64,000 nt of DNA from Verrucomicrobiaceae bacterium. Lineage in GTDB: Bacteria; Verrucomicrobiota; Verrucomicrobiia; Verrucomicrobiales; Verrucomicrobiaceae. Positions 17,045 to 24,345 of the stretch are shown in pieces. Both the position numbers and the translations under genes were made by a program. Within the stretch, counting starts at the first letter, position 1. The number at the start of each line of letters is the position of its first letter. The notes under the pieces were generated by a model. The model did not search any database, was not told the DNA's origin, and worked only from the letters and a program-made list of their open reading frames with translations. The stretch spans positions 1 through 64,000 of the forward strand of contig JAEUHK010000131.1 in NCBI GenBank assembly GCA_016795465.1, read 5' to 3'.

Positions 17045-17556
17045 GCGGGAGTGAGTTTCGCGTTGATGCAGTCCAGCAGCGCCGCGCGGAGCCGCTGCAG
17101 CGTTTTGTAAATGGCCTCCACGCTGCGCCCGTGCTGCCGGGCCAGCCCCTCGACCGTCTGCTCGTCAAAATAATAGCCCGTGATGATCCCGCGCGACTGC
17201 TCCGGCAATCCCTCCAAGCATTCCCGCAGCGCCGCATCCCGCCGCTCGTTCATCGCCGCACGCTCATCCTGCGCCTGCTCGATCAACTCCGCCGCCCGCT
17301 CCGTCAGCACCGACCGCCTCACGCCGCTGCGCAAAAAGCGCCGCACCTGGATGCGAGCATAGCCGATGGCCCAGTTCGCGAAGGGTCGCGCCGCATCGTA
17401 TTGATCAAACTGCTTCCACAGCGCCACCGCCGTCTCCTGCACAATGTCCCGCGCATCCGCCCGCTCCGGCACAAACACCATCACGGCTCGCAAAATCTCC
17501 GGCTCATGTTCGAGCAGCAGGCGGGTAAATTGTTCATAGCGATCCGGTCCGGGCAT
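17041..17556 (-). CDS. ECF RNA polymerase sigma factor (Rhodopirellula/Verrucomicrobium type)
   Basis: 171 residues, full length for the family. Region 2 is at about 8-75 (DARDIVQETAVALWKQFDQY, then FANWAIGYARIQVRRFLR). Region 4 is at about 110-165 (ECLEGLPEQSRGIITGYYFDEQTVEGLA...HGRSVEAIYKTLQRLR), a helix-turn-helix for the -35 element. It heads the coupled operon of secreted polysaccharide-active enzymes. It probably directs transcription of this operon, including itself, when released by the adjacent FecR protein. Confidence 0.9.
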   Translation of the reverse strand: MPGPDRYEQFTRLLLEHEPEILRAVMVFVPERADARDIVQETAVALWKQFDQYDAARPFANWAIGYARIQVRRFLRSGVRRSVLTERAAELIEQAQDERAAMNERRDAALRECLEGLPEQSRGIITGYYFDEQTVEGLARQHGRSVEAIYKTLQRLRAALLDCINAKLTPA

Positions 17557-18124
17557 GGTTGGGCATCCCTAGTCCACCCCAGCCGCCCGTTTTGGACAAA
17601 GCTTTTGCGACTTTTCTTGGGCGGCCATTTTTCCCAGACATGGGCGGCCTGCCTGCCCTCCGTGAACGGCACTTCTGCCGTGTCCAGATGACACCTTGAT
17701 CGGAAGTCGCAGACCCGGACACCCGAGGCCCGGCGGAAGGGCCGAGTGAGACTGCCGAAGGCAGCCCGAAGGGCGAGACGAGCGGGAGCGAGCGAGTCAA
17801 CGGCAGCCCGCTGCCGTTCGTCGTAGCCAGCCTGCTGGCGGGAAGGCCGATGGACATCCTTCGCAGCATCAGGGCTCCGCCCACGCGGAGCACCTCGGCT
17901 TTGCGACGACGACAGACGTTCGTCGGCAGCGGGCTGCCGCAGTCCGGGACGTCACCCGTCAGACGACGAGAAAGACGAGTGAACGGTGAGGAAGAGCGAG
18001 GTGCGGCCATGCGAAGAGCATAGCCAGTCCGTCGAAAACCGCCACTTTTGACAAAAATCGGGGCGCCAGTCACGCATCCAGGCACCACGGCCTTGATTCG
18101 CTGCGTCCTTGCCCCGAAACACGA
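17557..18124. other. Gene-free region upstream of the sigma operon
   Basis: 568 bp without a convincing gene. A frame through 17534-18088 on the minus strand looks like translated repeat. It contains the diverged REP element at 17801-17948 and, at 17702-17800, a GC-rich stretch rich in GCCGAAGG and GCGAGCGAG words. The promoter of the sigma-factor operon should lie in the left part, but I cannot identify it. Confidence 0.6.
17801..17948. repeat. REP-type palindromic element, copy F (diverged, intergenic)
   Basis: About 148 bp. The outer arms are a variant (CGGCAGCCCGCTGCCG and CGGCAGCGGGCTGCCGCAGTCCGGG); the inner GTAGCCAGCCTGCTGGCGGG unit is clear. The left GGAC head is missing. It lies outside any coding sequence and is not constrained to 183 bp. 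Confidence 0.75.
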
Positions 18125-18394
18125 TTACCGCCGCAGCGCATTGATCAGCTCATCCACCTTGTTGATGAGGTCCTGCATCTGAGTCTGATTGTAGCTGCCA
18201 TCGGCCCCTTGGCCGAGCGTGCCGACGCCGTTGCTGTTGGCACTCGTTTGCTGGAGGGCATTCGCGATGGCGTTGGCGAGATCGGCTTGGGTGGCCCGCT
18301 GCTGGATGTCGGCGTTGAGCGAAGTGAGTTGGCTGCGCATCTCCGCGCTGGAGGCAGGCGAGTTGTTCGCGGGTTTGGTGGGATCGAAGGGCAT
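18125..18394 (-). CDS. Small MPFDPT-type protein, paralogue of the gene at 49663
   Basis: 89 residues starting MPFDPTKPANN and ending DELINALRR, with polar, helix-forming sequence between. The start and end match the collagen-like protein at 49663-50121 (MPFDPTYPPTNA..., SANSNGV, ALVNALRR). I do not recognise a function. It lies 98 bp downstream of the Fn3-like gene in the same orientation. The shared N- and C-terminal motifs in two genes that sit in analogous cassettes are good evidence that it is real. Confidence 0.7.
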   Translation of the reverse strand: MPFDPTKPANNSPASSAEMRSQLTSLNADIQQRATQADLANAIANALQQTSANSNGVGTLGQGADGSYNQTQMQDLINKVDELINALRR

Positions 18395-18439
18395 TGGCGT
18401 AGCGCGAGTTTTCCAACTCGCGGGGTTTGAGGTTTGAAA

Positions 18440-18500
18440 GTAACCGGTGCATTCCTGCCCCGGTGTAGAATGGTGGGCCAAGAATGGCCCGATTACGGCG
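18440..18500. repeat. Double-hairpin repeat, copy 1 (GCATTCCTGCCCC / GGGCCAAGAATGGCCC)
   Basis: Two short hairpins in tandem, the second (GGGCCA-AGAA-TGGCCC) directly after the stop of the Fn3-like gene. The same pair, about 85% alike by eye, occurs at 51971-52022 near the second cassette. It may act as a terminator or be a REP-like mobile unit. Confidence 0.7.
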
Positions 18501-19284
18501 ACACCGTGACTTTCACCACATCGGTCCAGTCGCCGTTGGGGGTGCCTTTGTCCCAGAAGCGCATGCGGTATTCGCGCACTTCGGGGGTGCCAGCTTGCAG
18601 CAGCGGGCGCTCGTCTTCGTAGGGGCTTTCGGTGTCGATGGCGAGGAACTCCCACGCGCCGGTGCCGCGCCGGCTTTCGATATAGACGCCCATGTGGTTG
18701 TATTTGTAGAAGGTGAGCTTCACGCATTGGCATCCACCGCCTTGAAGGAGGTCGGCGCTGAACTTCGGCAAAGCTTTCTCGGTTTCGGCAGAGCCGACGA
18801 TACCAAGGTCGGTGCCGATGGCTTCGGTGTAGCCTGCGCTGAGTTTCATCTTGGCGATGAGGGCGAAGATGCGCGTGAGCACGCCGGGGATGGCTGCGGT
18901 CACACCGGCTGGCAAGGCGGGTGCGGTGAAGGTGGGCAACACCATCGGGCCGGAGCCGGAGCCTGCGAGCACATCATCCACGGCATCGGTTGTCGAAGGC
19001 GAGAAGTTGCGCACGGCGGTGAGCCAGGTGCCAAGGACATAATTGCCGTATTTGGCGTCGTTCACGCTGGCGGTGATGTCGCCCGCGACGACGCCGAGGG
19101 CGGCTCCGTGAATGGGCAGTTTCACGGCATAGTTGTCGAGCCAGTTCACTTGGTCGCCGATGCGGCTGGGGTAGTAGGTTTGTCTTCTCATTTTGGTGCG
19201 TGGGTTGGATTTGGGTTGAGGTGAAAAATAGTCGGACGGCTGGTCCCAAGTGCCGCTGTCCCATTGGCCGTTATCCCAGTTCAT
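18493..19284 (-). CDS. Conserved hypothetical protein with Fn3-like C-terminus
   Basis: 263 residues, or 232 if the start is the ATG at 19191 (MRRQTYYPSRIGDQ), which begins the better-looking globular part. The N-terminal 30 residues are Trp/Asp/Gly-rich low complexity. The middle is helical (DQVNWLDNYAVKLPIHGAAL, TEAIGTDLGIVG). The C-terminus looks like a fibronectin type III strand pattern (EVREYRMRFWDKGTP...WTDVVKVTVSP). No signal peptide is visible. It is probably the counterpart of the Fn3 protein at 50723-51352, with which it shares gene context. Function unknown. Confidence 0.72.
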   Translation of the reverse strand: MNWDNGQWDSGTWDQPSDYFSPQPKSNPRTKMRRQTYYPSRIGDQVNWLDNYAVKLPIHGAALGVVAGDITASVNDAKYGNYVLGTWLTAVRNFSPSTTDAVDDVLAGSGSGPMVLPTFTAPALPAGVTAAIPGVLTRIFALIAKMKLSAGYTEAIGTDLGIVGSAETEKALPKFSADLLQGGGCQCVKLTFYKYNHMGVYIESRRGTGAWEFLAIDTESPYEDERPLLQAGTPEVREYRMRFWDKGTPNGDWTDVVKVTVSP

Positions 19285-19317
19285 GGAGTCGAGGTGCGGG
19301 GTTGAGGGGTCTGCAAA

Positions 19318-19630
19318 ACTGGGGCGATACCGCCGCGTGCGGGGTGACGGGTCGCTCTCGCGGGATGACTACCGCGCTGTGCGGTAGCGATACCTTTGGC
19401 CGGGGGATGGCTACCCTTCGTGGCGGTAGCACTACCCTGCCGCGCTGTAGGCCTACCCTTTCGTCCGGGGAGCCATCCCATTTCGTTCGGTATGGCTACC
19501 GCGCCGCAGGGTATCGCTACCATTCCCGTCGGGATGGCTACCGCACGGCGCGGGGTCGCTACCCGCAGCACCGGTAGCGCTACCGTCGCGTCCAGTAGGC
19601 CTACCATTCGGCGCGGGATGGCTGTTTTGA
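19318..19630. repeat. 21-bp phased tandem array of dyad-symmetric units
   Basis: About 15 degenerate units spaced exactly 21 bp apart, except for one 22-bp step. The conserved TACC ends start at 19328, 19370, 19391, 19412, 19433, 19454, 19475 (ATCC), 19497, 19518, 19539, 19560, 19581 and 19602. Each unit carries a 12-bp dyad such as GGTAGCGCTACC or AGTAGGCCTACC whose centre varies while symmetry is kept. 21 bp is two helical turns, so all dyads face the same side of the DNA. It lies between the XRE gene and the start of the Fn3-like gene. It is not a CRISPR array: there are no unique spacers. Confidence 0.88.
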
Positions 19631-19807
19631 GGTGGAATAGCCCTTCCAAGCCCGAATGCACCGCTCCCAGTGGCAAAACGGGCTCTCCCGTGAGCGGGAA
19701 GCGAGCTGGACTGGCGGAAGGGATCAGCATGGCAGGCGTTGGTTGCGACTGCTGCTATTCCAACACGTCTCCCGGCAATGCGTTAGTCAATCATAGGTGA
19801 CGTGCCT

Positions 19808-20119
19808 TCACTCCTCGTCGTCTTCATCTTCCAGCTCGTGCGTGAACTGTTCCAACGTCATGCCAAGCCCATAACTGAGCTGGGCACTGACAGGCAGCGT
19901 AGGATTGGCTTTGCCGCGTTCGATCTTGCCGATGTATTCGCGACTTACACCGCTTTCACGAGAGAGACCGTATTTCGTGAAGCCTGCGGCCTCGCGCAGT
20001 TCCTGAAGCCGCCGTGGCAACCGCTCGCGGAGGCGTTCAGCGTAGTCGTGGGCTGGGTGCAGGTTGGCATCCACAAGTTCCGGAAATACAAAACCTTCCG
20101 CTGGCATGATCCAGCTCAT
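19808..20119 (-). CDS. XRE-family transcriptional regulator
   Basis: 103 residues. A Cro/C1-type helix-turn-helix spans about 37-92 (LQELREAAGFTKYGLSRESGVSREYIGKIERGKANPTLPV). A short N-terminal extension and an acidic tail (ELEDEDDEE) flank it. It is followed in its own direction by the 21-bp dyad array and the Fn3-like gene, so the array is a natural candidate operator; that is an inference. It starts 10 bp before the 3' end of the PEP-CTERM gene in the same orientation. Confidence 0.85.
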   Translation of the reverse strand: MSWIMPAEGFVFPELVDANLHPAHDYAERLRERLPRRLQELREAAGFTKYGLSRESGVSREYIGKIERGKANPTLPVSAQLSYGLGMTLEQFTHELEDEDDEE

Positions 20120-20129
20120 CGACGGACGA

Positions 20130-22490
20130 TCACTCGACCGGGCTGGCGTGTAGGGTGCGCCGCCGCCGCGAAACTGTGACGGCTAGGCCGACCATGAGAA
20201 GCAAGGCGCGAGATGGCTCGGGAACACCTAGGATGCTGATGGTGCCGAGGGTGTAGAGGTTGGTCGTGTCGAGCGAGAGGCTGCCGCTGAGGGCGAGGGC
20301 GGTGGAGTCGATGGCGAAGGTGCCGGTGCGGGTGCCGATGCCCGTCCAGTCAAAGAGACGGAAGGTGTCGCCGTTTTGGAAGCTGAGGGAGTTGGGATTG
20401 CCCAGCTTGAGAATGGCTCCAGATGTGATGTCCAGGGTGCCGAAGAGGCGGAGCATGTCGGCGGCAGCGAGGTTGCTGCTCATGTCGGTGCCGCTGGTGC
20501 TCCAGAGGTCGAAATCAAGTGAGCTAACTGCCCCGAAGACGGTGCTGCCGGACCCGGAGGTGGTGAGGGAGAAATCCTGGCCGGAAGTCGCACCGGTTTG
20601 CCCGACTTGGAAGGTGCCATTGACATAAACAAAGTTGTTCGCGGCGGTGGTGATGCTGCCATCGCCTGCGAGGGTGGCACCGGTGTTGACCGTGACCGTG
20701 CCGCTACCAGTGCCGGAGCCGCTGGTGTTGTTGATCTGCAGGGTGCCTGCGCTGACGGTGGTGGGGCGGTTGTAGCTGTTGGCGGCGGTGAAGGTGAGGG
20801 TGCCGGTGCCGACTTTGGTGAGGGCAAGCTGGTTGGTGGATGAGGAAATGGTGCCGGTGAAGGTGCTGGTGGCGTTGTTGTCGCCCACGACGAGGGTGGC
20901 TGCGTTCGAGTTGCCGTAGATGACGGAACCGGCACCGTTGAGGCCGTTGATGGTCACTGTGCCGCCCGCGGTGGGCAGTCGAAAGGTGCCGCTGACGTGC
21001 ACATCTCCAGTGCGGGTGCCGCTTGGCAGGACTCCGTTGGAAATGATGGCGGCCCCGAGGATGTGGGTGTCTCCCGTGTAGGTGCTGCCGGTGCCGCTGA
21101 GGGTTAACAGTTCGTCGGTGCGGGTGCCGTGCAGGGTGAGGCCGCCTGAGCCTGAGATGTTACCGGAGACGGTGGCTACACGCGCCATGCCGATGACGCC
21201 CTCTGCGCTGCCGAAGTTCAGCGGTGCGCTGATACTGCTGGAAGTGCCGGTGAAGAAAACGGCACCGCTGGTGACGGTGATGGGGCTGGTGCCACTGACG
21301 ACCACAGACGGTGCTCCGATGAGGAGGGAGTTGGCCGTGGTGGGGCTGCTGACGGTGGCATTGGCGGTGAGGCGCACATTGTCCGTGGCGCTGCCAAAGG
21401 CAGAAGCGAACTCCGTGGCGGTGTCCAGCGTGCGTATGCCGTTGGCGGCTGTGTAGGTGAGGAGGGTGCTGCCAGTGTCGCTCGTGGTGGTGCCTCCCAC
21501 GGCCCAGGGGATGATGCTGATGTTGGTGCTGCCCGCACTGCCACCACCGCCGATCAGGGCGGGTGCGGTGCCGGTGATTTCGAGGTTGGTGCTATTGATG
21601 GTGGCACTGGCGATGGTGTTGGCACCGACGCTGACACCCCGGATGAGCACGGTCCCAAAATTTGAACGCTGCAACTCGCCGATGCTGAGGCGCACGTTGC
21701 GTGTGCTGTTGGGGGTGAGCGTGATGCTGGGCATGGAGCCAGAGATGCTCTGCGCCAGAGGTGCGGCACCGTTGATGACCAAATTGCCCGAGATGCTCTC
21801 CACAGTGTTGGAGGCTGAATTGCCGACTACTGACAGCTTGCCGCCGGACTGGAGAGTGACCTGCTGGGCGCGGGTGGCTCCTGCGTTTGAAGTGCTGAAG
21901 CCAAACTGGAGCGTGGCGTTCTGGGTGACGATGAGCTGTGAGGAAGCGGCGTTCCCGGCACTGGAAAAACGCACGGTGCCACCGCCGGCGGTGGGACTGC
22001 TGCCGCTGATGGTGAGACTTCCGTTGGTGACGTTGTTGAGGAAGGCCAGGGTCTTGCTTGCGCTCATCGTCACGGTGCGGTTCGTGCCGCCTAGATCGAC
22101 ATTGAGGCCCTGATTAGCGGTGGTGCTGCCGAGCGTGATGGTGCGGTTGCTCGCCGGATTGACGACGATGTCCCCGCCCAGCGTGACGGTGCGGTTTGCC
22201 GTGCCAGCCGAGCGCAGGGTGAGGTCAAAGTTGCCCGTGTAGCCGAAATTGAATCCTGTGGTGAGCACGGTGTCCGCTCCGAACGTGGCCGTCTGGGTGG
22301 CTGTGATGGTCAAGCTGGAGTCCCACACGCCATTGATGGTGCTGCCGACCCAGTTGGCCGTGTTGTTGTAGTCAAACGGGCCCGCTCCGGTTTGATTGAA
22401 GCCCGTGGTCTGGGCGTGGAGTGCGCCTCCAAAGACAAAGAATGCGCCGATGACAATGAGGCGGCGGAGAGGATGTGTTTTGGCGTTCAT
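20130..22490 (-). CDS. PEP-CTERM protein with autotransporter-associated beta-strand repeats
   Basis: 786 residues from the ATG at 22490 (MNAKTHPLRRLIVIGAFFVF), which gives a clean signal peptide ending near GGALHAQ. The body is glycine/threonine-rich beta-solenoid sequence with autotransporter-associated repeats (GGLTLHGTRTDELLTLSGTG, TKVGTGTLTFTAANSY...VSAGTLQI). The C-terminus is a PEP-CTERM sorting signal: VPEPSRALLLMVGLAVTVSRRRR, i.e. PEP motif, hydrophobic helix and Arg cluster, recognised by an exosortase. No catalytic domain is visible, so it is probably a surface or exopolysaccharide-associated structural protein. It is last in the GH5-SGNH-PEP-CTERM row. Confidence 0.85.
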   Translation of the reverse strand: MNAKTHPLRRLIVIGAFFVFGGALHAQTTGFNQTGAGPFDYNNTANWVGSTINGVWDSSLTITATQTATFGADTVLTTGFNFGYTGNFDLTLRSAGTANRTVTLGGDIVVNPASNRTITLGSTTANQGLNVDLGGTNRTVTMSASKTLAFLNNVTNGSLTISGSSPTAGGGTVRFSSAGNAASSQLIVTQNATLQFGFSTSNAGATRAQQVTLQSGGKLSVVGNSASNTVESISGNLVINGAAPLAQSISGSMPSITLTPNSTRNVRLSIGELQRSNFGTVLIRGVSVGANTIASATINSTNLEITGTAPALIGGGGSAGSTNISIIPWAVGGTTTSDTGSTLLTYTAANGIRTLDTATEFASAFGSATDNVRLTANATVSSPTTANSLLIGAPSVVVSGTSPITVTSGAVFFTGTSSSISAPLNFGSAEGVIGMARVATVSGNISGSGGLTLHGTRTDELLTLSGTGSTYTGDTHILGAAIISNGVLPSGTRTGDVHVSGTFRLPTAGGTVTINGLNGAGSVIYGNSNAATLVVGDNNATSTFTGTISSSTNQLALTKVGTGTLTFTAANSYNRPTTVSAGTLQINNTSGSGTGSGTVTVNTGATLAGDGSITTAANNFVYVNGTFQVGQTGATSGQDFSLTTSGSGSTVFGAVSSLDFDLWSTSGTDMSSNLAAADMLRLFGTLDITSGAILKLGNPNSLSFQNGDTFRLFDWTGIGTRTGTFAIDSTALALSGSLSLDTTNLYTLGTISILGVPEPSRALLLMVGLAVTVSRRRRTLHASPVE

Positions 22491-22563
22491 GGGCTGGAAA
22501 ACCACGGGCAGTGGTTCCGCCAAAATGCTGCCCGGGCGGAAAACGGGCAATATGGCCATCCGG

Positions 22564-24258
22564 CTAGTTCTGCGTGACAACCAGCCGGACAAAGAGTCCG
22601 CTGCCTGTGGTGGCGATCCTTGTGCGCAGCAGGAGGCAGCGGCCATCTCCATCGGGGTCGGCGTGGGCGACTTCGGAGAGGATGGAGGTGCCGTTGGGCA
22701 CGGCGTCTGTCCAGGTGCTGAGGTCGGGGCTGGTTTGCACGGTGTAGGTCAGATCGGCAGCGTGGTCGTTTTTGCGGTAGGTGAAGCTGAGCCAAGTGGG
22801 GTCCCGTGTGGCCTGTGGCAGATAGTTGGCGGCGGAAGCGGTGGCAGGTGCGGCTAGTGCGTAGGCCATCAGATTGCTTACGCCATCGCTGTTCGCATCG
22901 GCAGCGGCGGTGGAGGAGTTGCTTTGCCAATTGATGCCAGCGGACCATGCGGCGTAGTCATCCACTCGCGTGGCGAGGAGTGCAGCTCGCACTCCGGTAG
23001 CGATGAGTGCATTGCCAGCGCGTGCCAGGTGGGTCCCATCCGTGGTGGCATAGTCGATGGTGCCGTTGGTGAGCCAGTAGTGATCATCGGCGGGATCAGC
23101 GACCGGACTCAAGGTGTCAATCAGGGTGTCAAACAAGCCTTGTGAATGGGCTGTGACCAGCAGCGCATTGAGCTGGTCCCGGACGCCGCCTGCGCCCCAT
23201 CCCGTATTGGGCGTTTGGTCGGCGAAGCTGATGAAGTTGCCGCTGACGGAGGTGGTGCGCGGCAAGAGCCGTGTGCGGAGAAGTCGCTGCACGCCTGCGG
23301 CGCGCGCATTGGCCCAGACGCCCTGGAGACGGGTGTAGAGGGTGGCCACGTTCCCGGTGCCATTGCTGCCGAGGTCGTTGGTGCCGTATTCCTCCACGGC
23401 CACGTTCGCAAACGCGAGCAACTGCTGCCTCAAGGCATGGGAGGAAGTCCAGTTCCCGGCCGTTTCTCCATGCCGCGAGACGTTCATCATGGCGATGGCA
23501 TTGGCACCATTGCTGTCCACAGCTGCACGGTTGAAGAAGCCGTATCCGGCGATCACCGGCACAGGGTTGGCGGTGTCGCCCGTGCCGCTCATGATGCTAT
23601 CGCCAATGCCAGCCACAGCGAGATAGCCCGGTCCCGTGTAGCGACCCAGGAAGACCATCGGCAGACCATCGGTGCGCGCGTTTTGCCCTGAAATAGACGG
23701 CACGGTGCCTGGAATGTCGAAGCTGCCGGGCTCGTTGACCGGATCATAGAGAATGAACCGAGCGCCGCTGTAGGTGCTTGGCGTGCCGAGGCACACGCCA
23801 CCGCTGGCAGGCAGGCTCCCTTTGGCACAAACCCAAAAGACTTCATCCCTGGCGAGGGCGGCACCTGTCCATAGCGATGATGGAATGGGGTCAGCCAAAA
23901 AATAGGCCTGAGTGGAGTTGGCTGGCATCGTCAACTGCCGCTGACCACCAAAAGTAAGCGGCAGGACCTGATTCGTGCTGGCACGGACGATCCAGGCTTG
24001 ATTAATGGTCACACTGGTCGTGTTGGCCGCTTCCGCCGTGGTGGTGTGCAGCCAGTTCATGAAGCCGACATCGAGTTCTGCCACAGGGCCACCTAGCTTG
24101 TGCGGTGTGCGATGCCAGAAGCTCGTGTGAGTCGTGCTGGTGGTGTAGCGCGTGTAAGCGATGCGTGCCCCCGTGCCGACGATACGCACGGGCTGTGTGG
24201 CCAATGCGCCCACACAAGCCCAGCCGAGGAAAAAGGACAAAAGGAGAAGAGTCTTCAT
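22564..24258 (-). CDS. Secreted SGNH/GDSL-family hydrolase with C-terminal sorting-like domain
   Basis: 564 residues. Signal peptide at 1-20 (MKTLLLLSFFLGWACVGALA). An N-terminal beta-sandwich occupies about 21-195. The SGNH domain spans about 210-440: GIGDSIMSG (serine nucleophile), EYGTNDLGSN and DGTHLARAGN (Asp/His), so the catalytic set is complete. The C-terminal 110 residues (SDGVSNLMAYAL..., ending LFVRLVVTQN) are a diverged version of the tail found on the giants. Probably a carbohydrate esterase acting outside the cell beside the GH5 enzyme encoded upstream. Confidence 0.82.
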   Translation of the reverse strand: MKTLLLLSFFLGWACVGALATQPVRIVGTGARIAYTRYTTSTTHTSFWHRTPHKLGGPVAELDVGFMNWLHTTTAEAANTTSVTINQAWIVRASTNQVLPLTFGGQRQLTMPANSTQAYFLADPIPSSLWTGAALARDEVFWVCAKGSLPASGGVCLGTPSTYSGARFILYDPVNEPGSFDIPGTVPSISGQNARTDGLPMVFLGRYTGPGYLAVAGIGDSIMSGTGDTANPVPVIAGYGFFNRAAVDSNGANAIAMMNVSRHGETAGNWTSSHALRQQLLAFANVAVEEYGTNDLGSNGTGNVATLYTRLQGVWANARAAGVQRLLRTRLLPRTTSVSGNFISFADQTPNTGWGAGGVRDQLNALLVTAHSQGLFDTLIDTLSPVADPADDHYWLTNGTIDYATTDGTHLARAGNALIATGVRAALLATRVDDYAAWSAGINWQSNSSTAAADANSDGVSNLMAYALAAPATASAANYLPQATRDPTWLSFTYRKNDHAADLTYTVQTSPDLSTWTDAVPNGTSILSEVAHADPDGDGRCLLLRTRIATTGSGLFVRLVVTQN

Positions 24259-24345
24259 GAACGATCCAAAAAATTCAGACCGAATGAATGCCAGCCATGC
24301 CCCGCTCCAGCAATATGGCCGGTTGGGTAGGGTGCCGCCTGGAAA

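Noticed and set aside
13..17110. Long Arg/His-rich open frames on the plus strand (13-1254, 5933-7315, 7564-8796, 9391-11118, 12391-14118, 15542-17110)
   Set aside because: They run antisense to the secreted-enzyme operon, have the composition of reverse-complement GC-rich coding DNA, and show no domain or hydrophobic pattern.
17534..18088. 184-codon minus-strand frame upstream of the sigma gene
   Set aside because: It is translated REP element and GC-rich repeat and overlaps the sigma gene in another frame.
19318..19630. Repeat-containing protein encoded by the 21-bp array (either strand)
   Set aside because: Heptapeptide repeats appear on both strands simply because 21 is a multiple of three. 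Within-unit dyad symmetry is the stronger signal and there is no protein domain.
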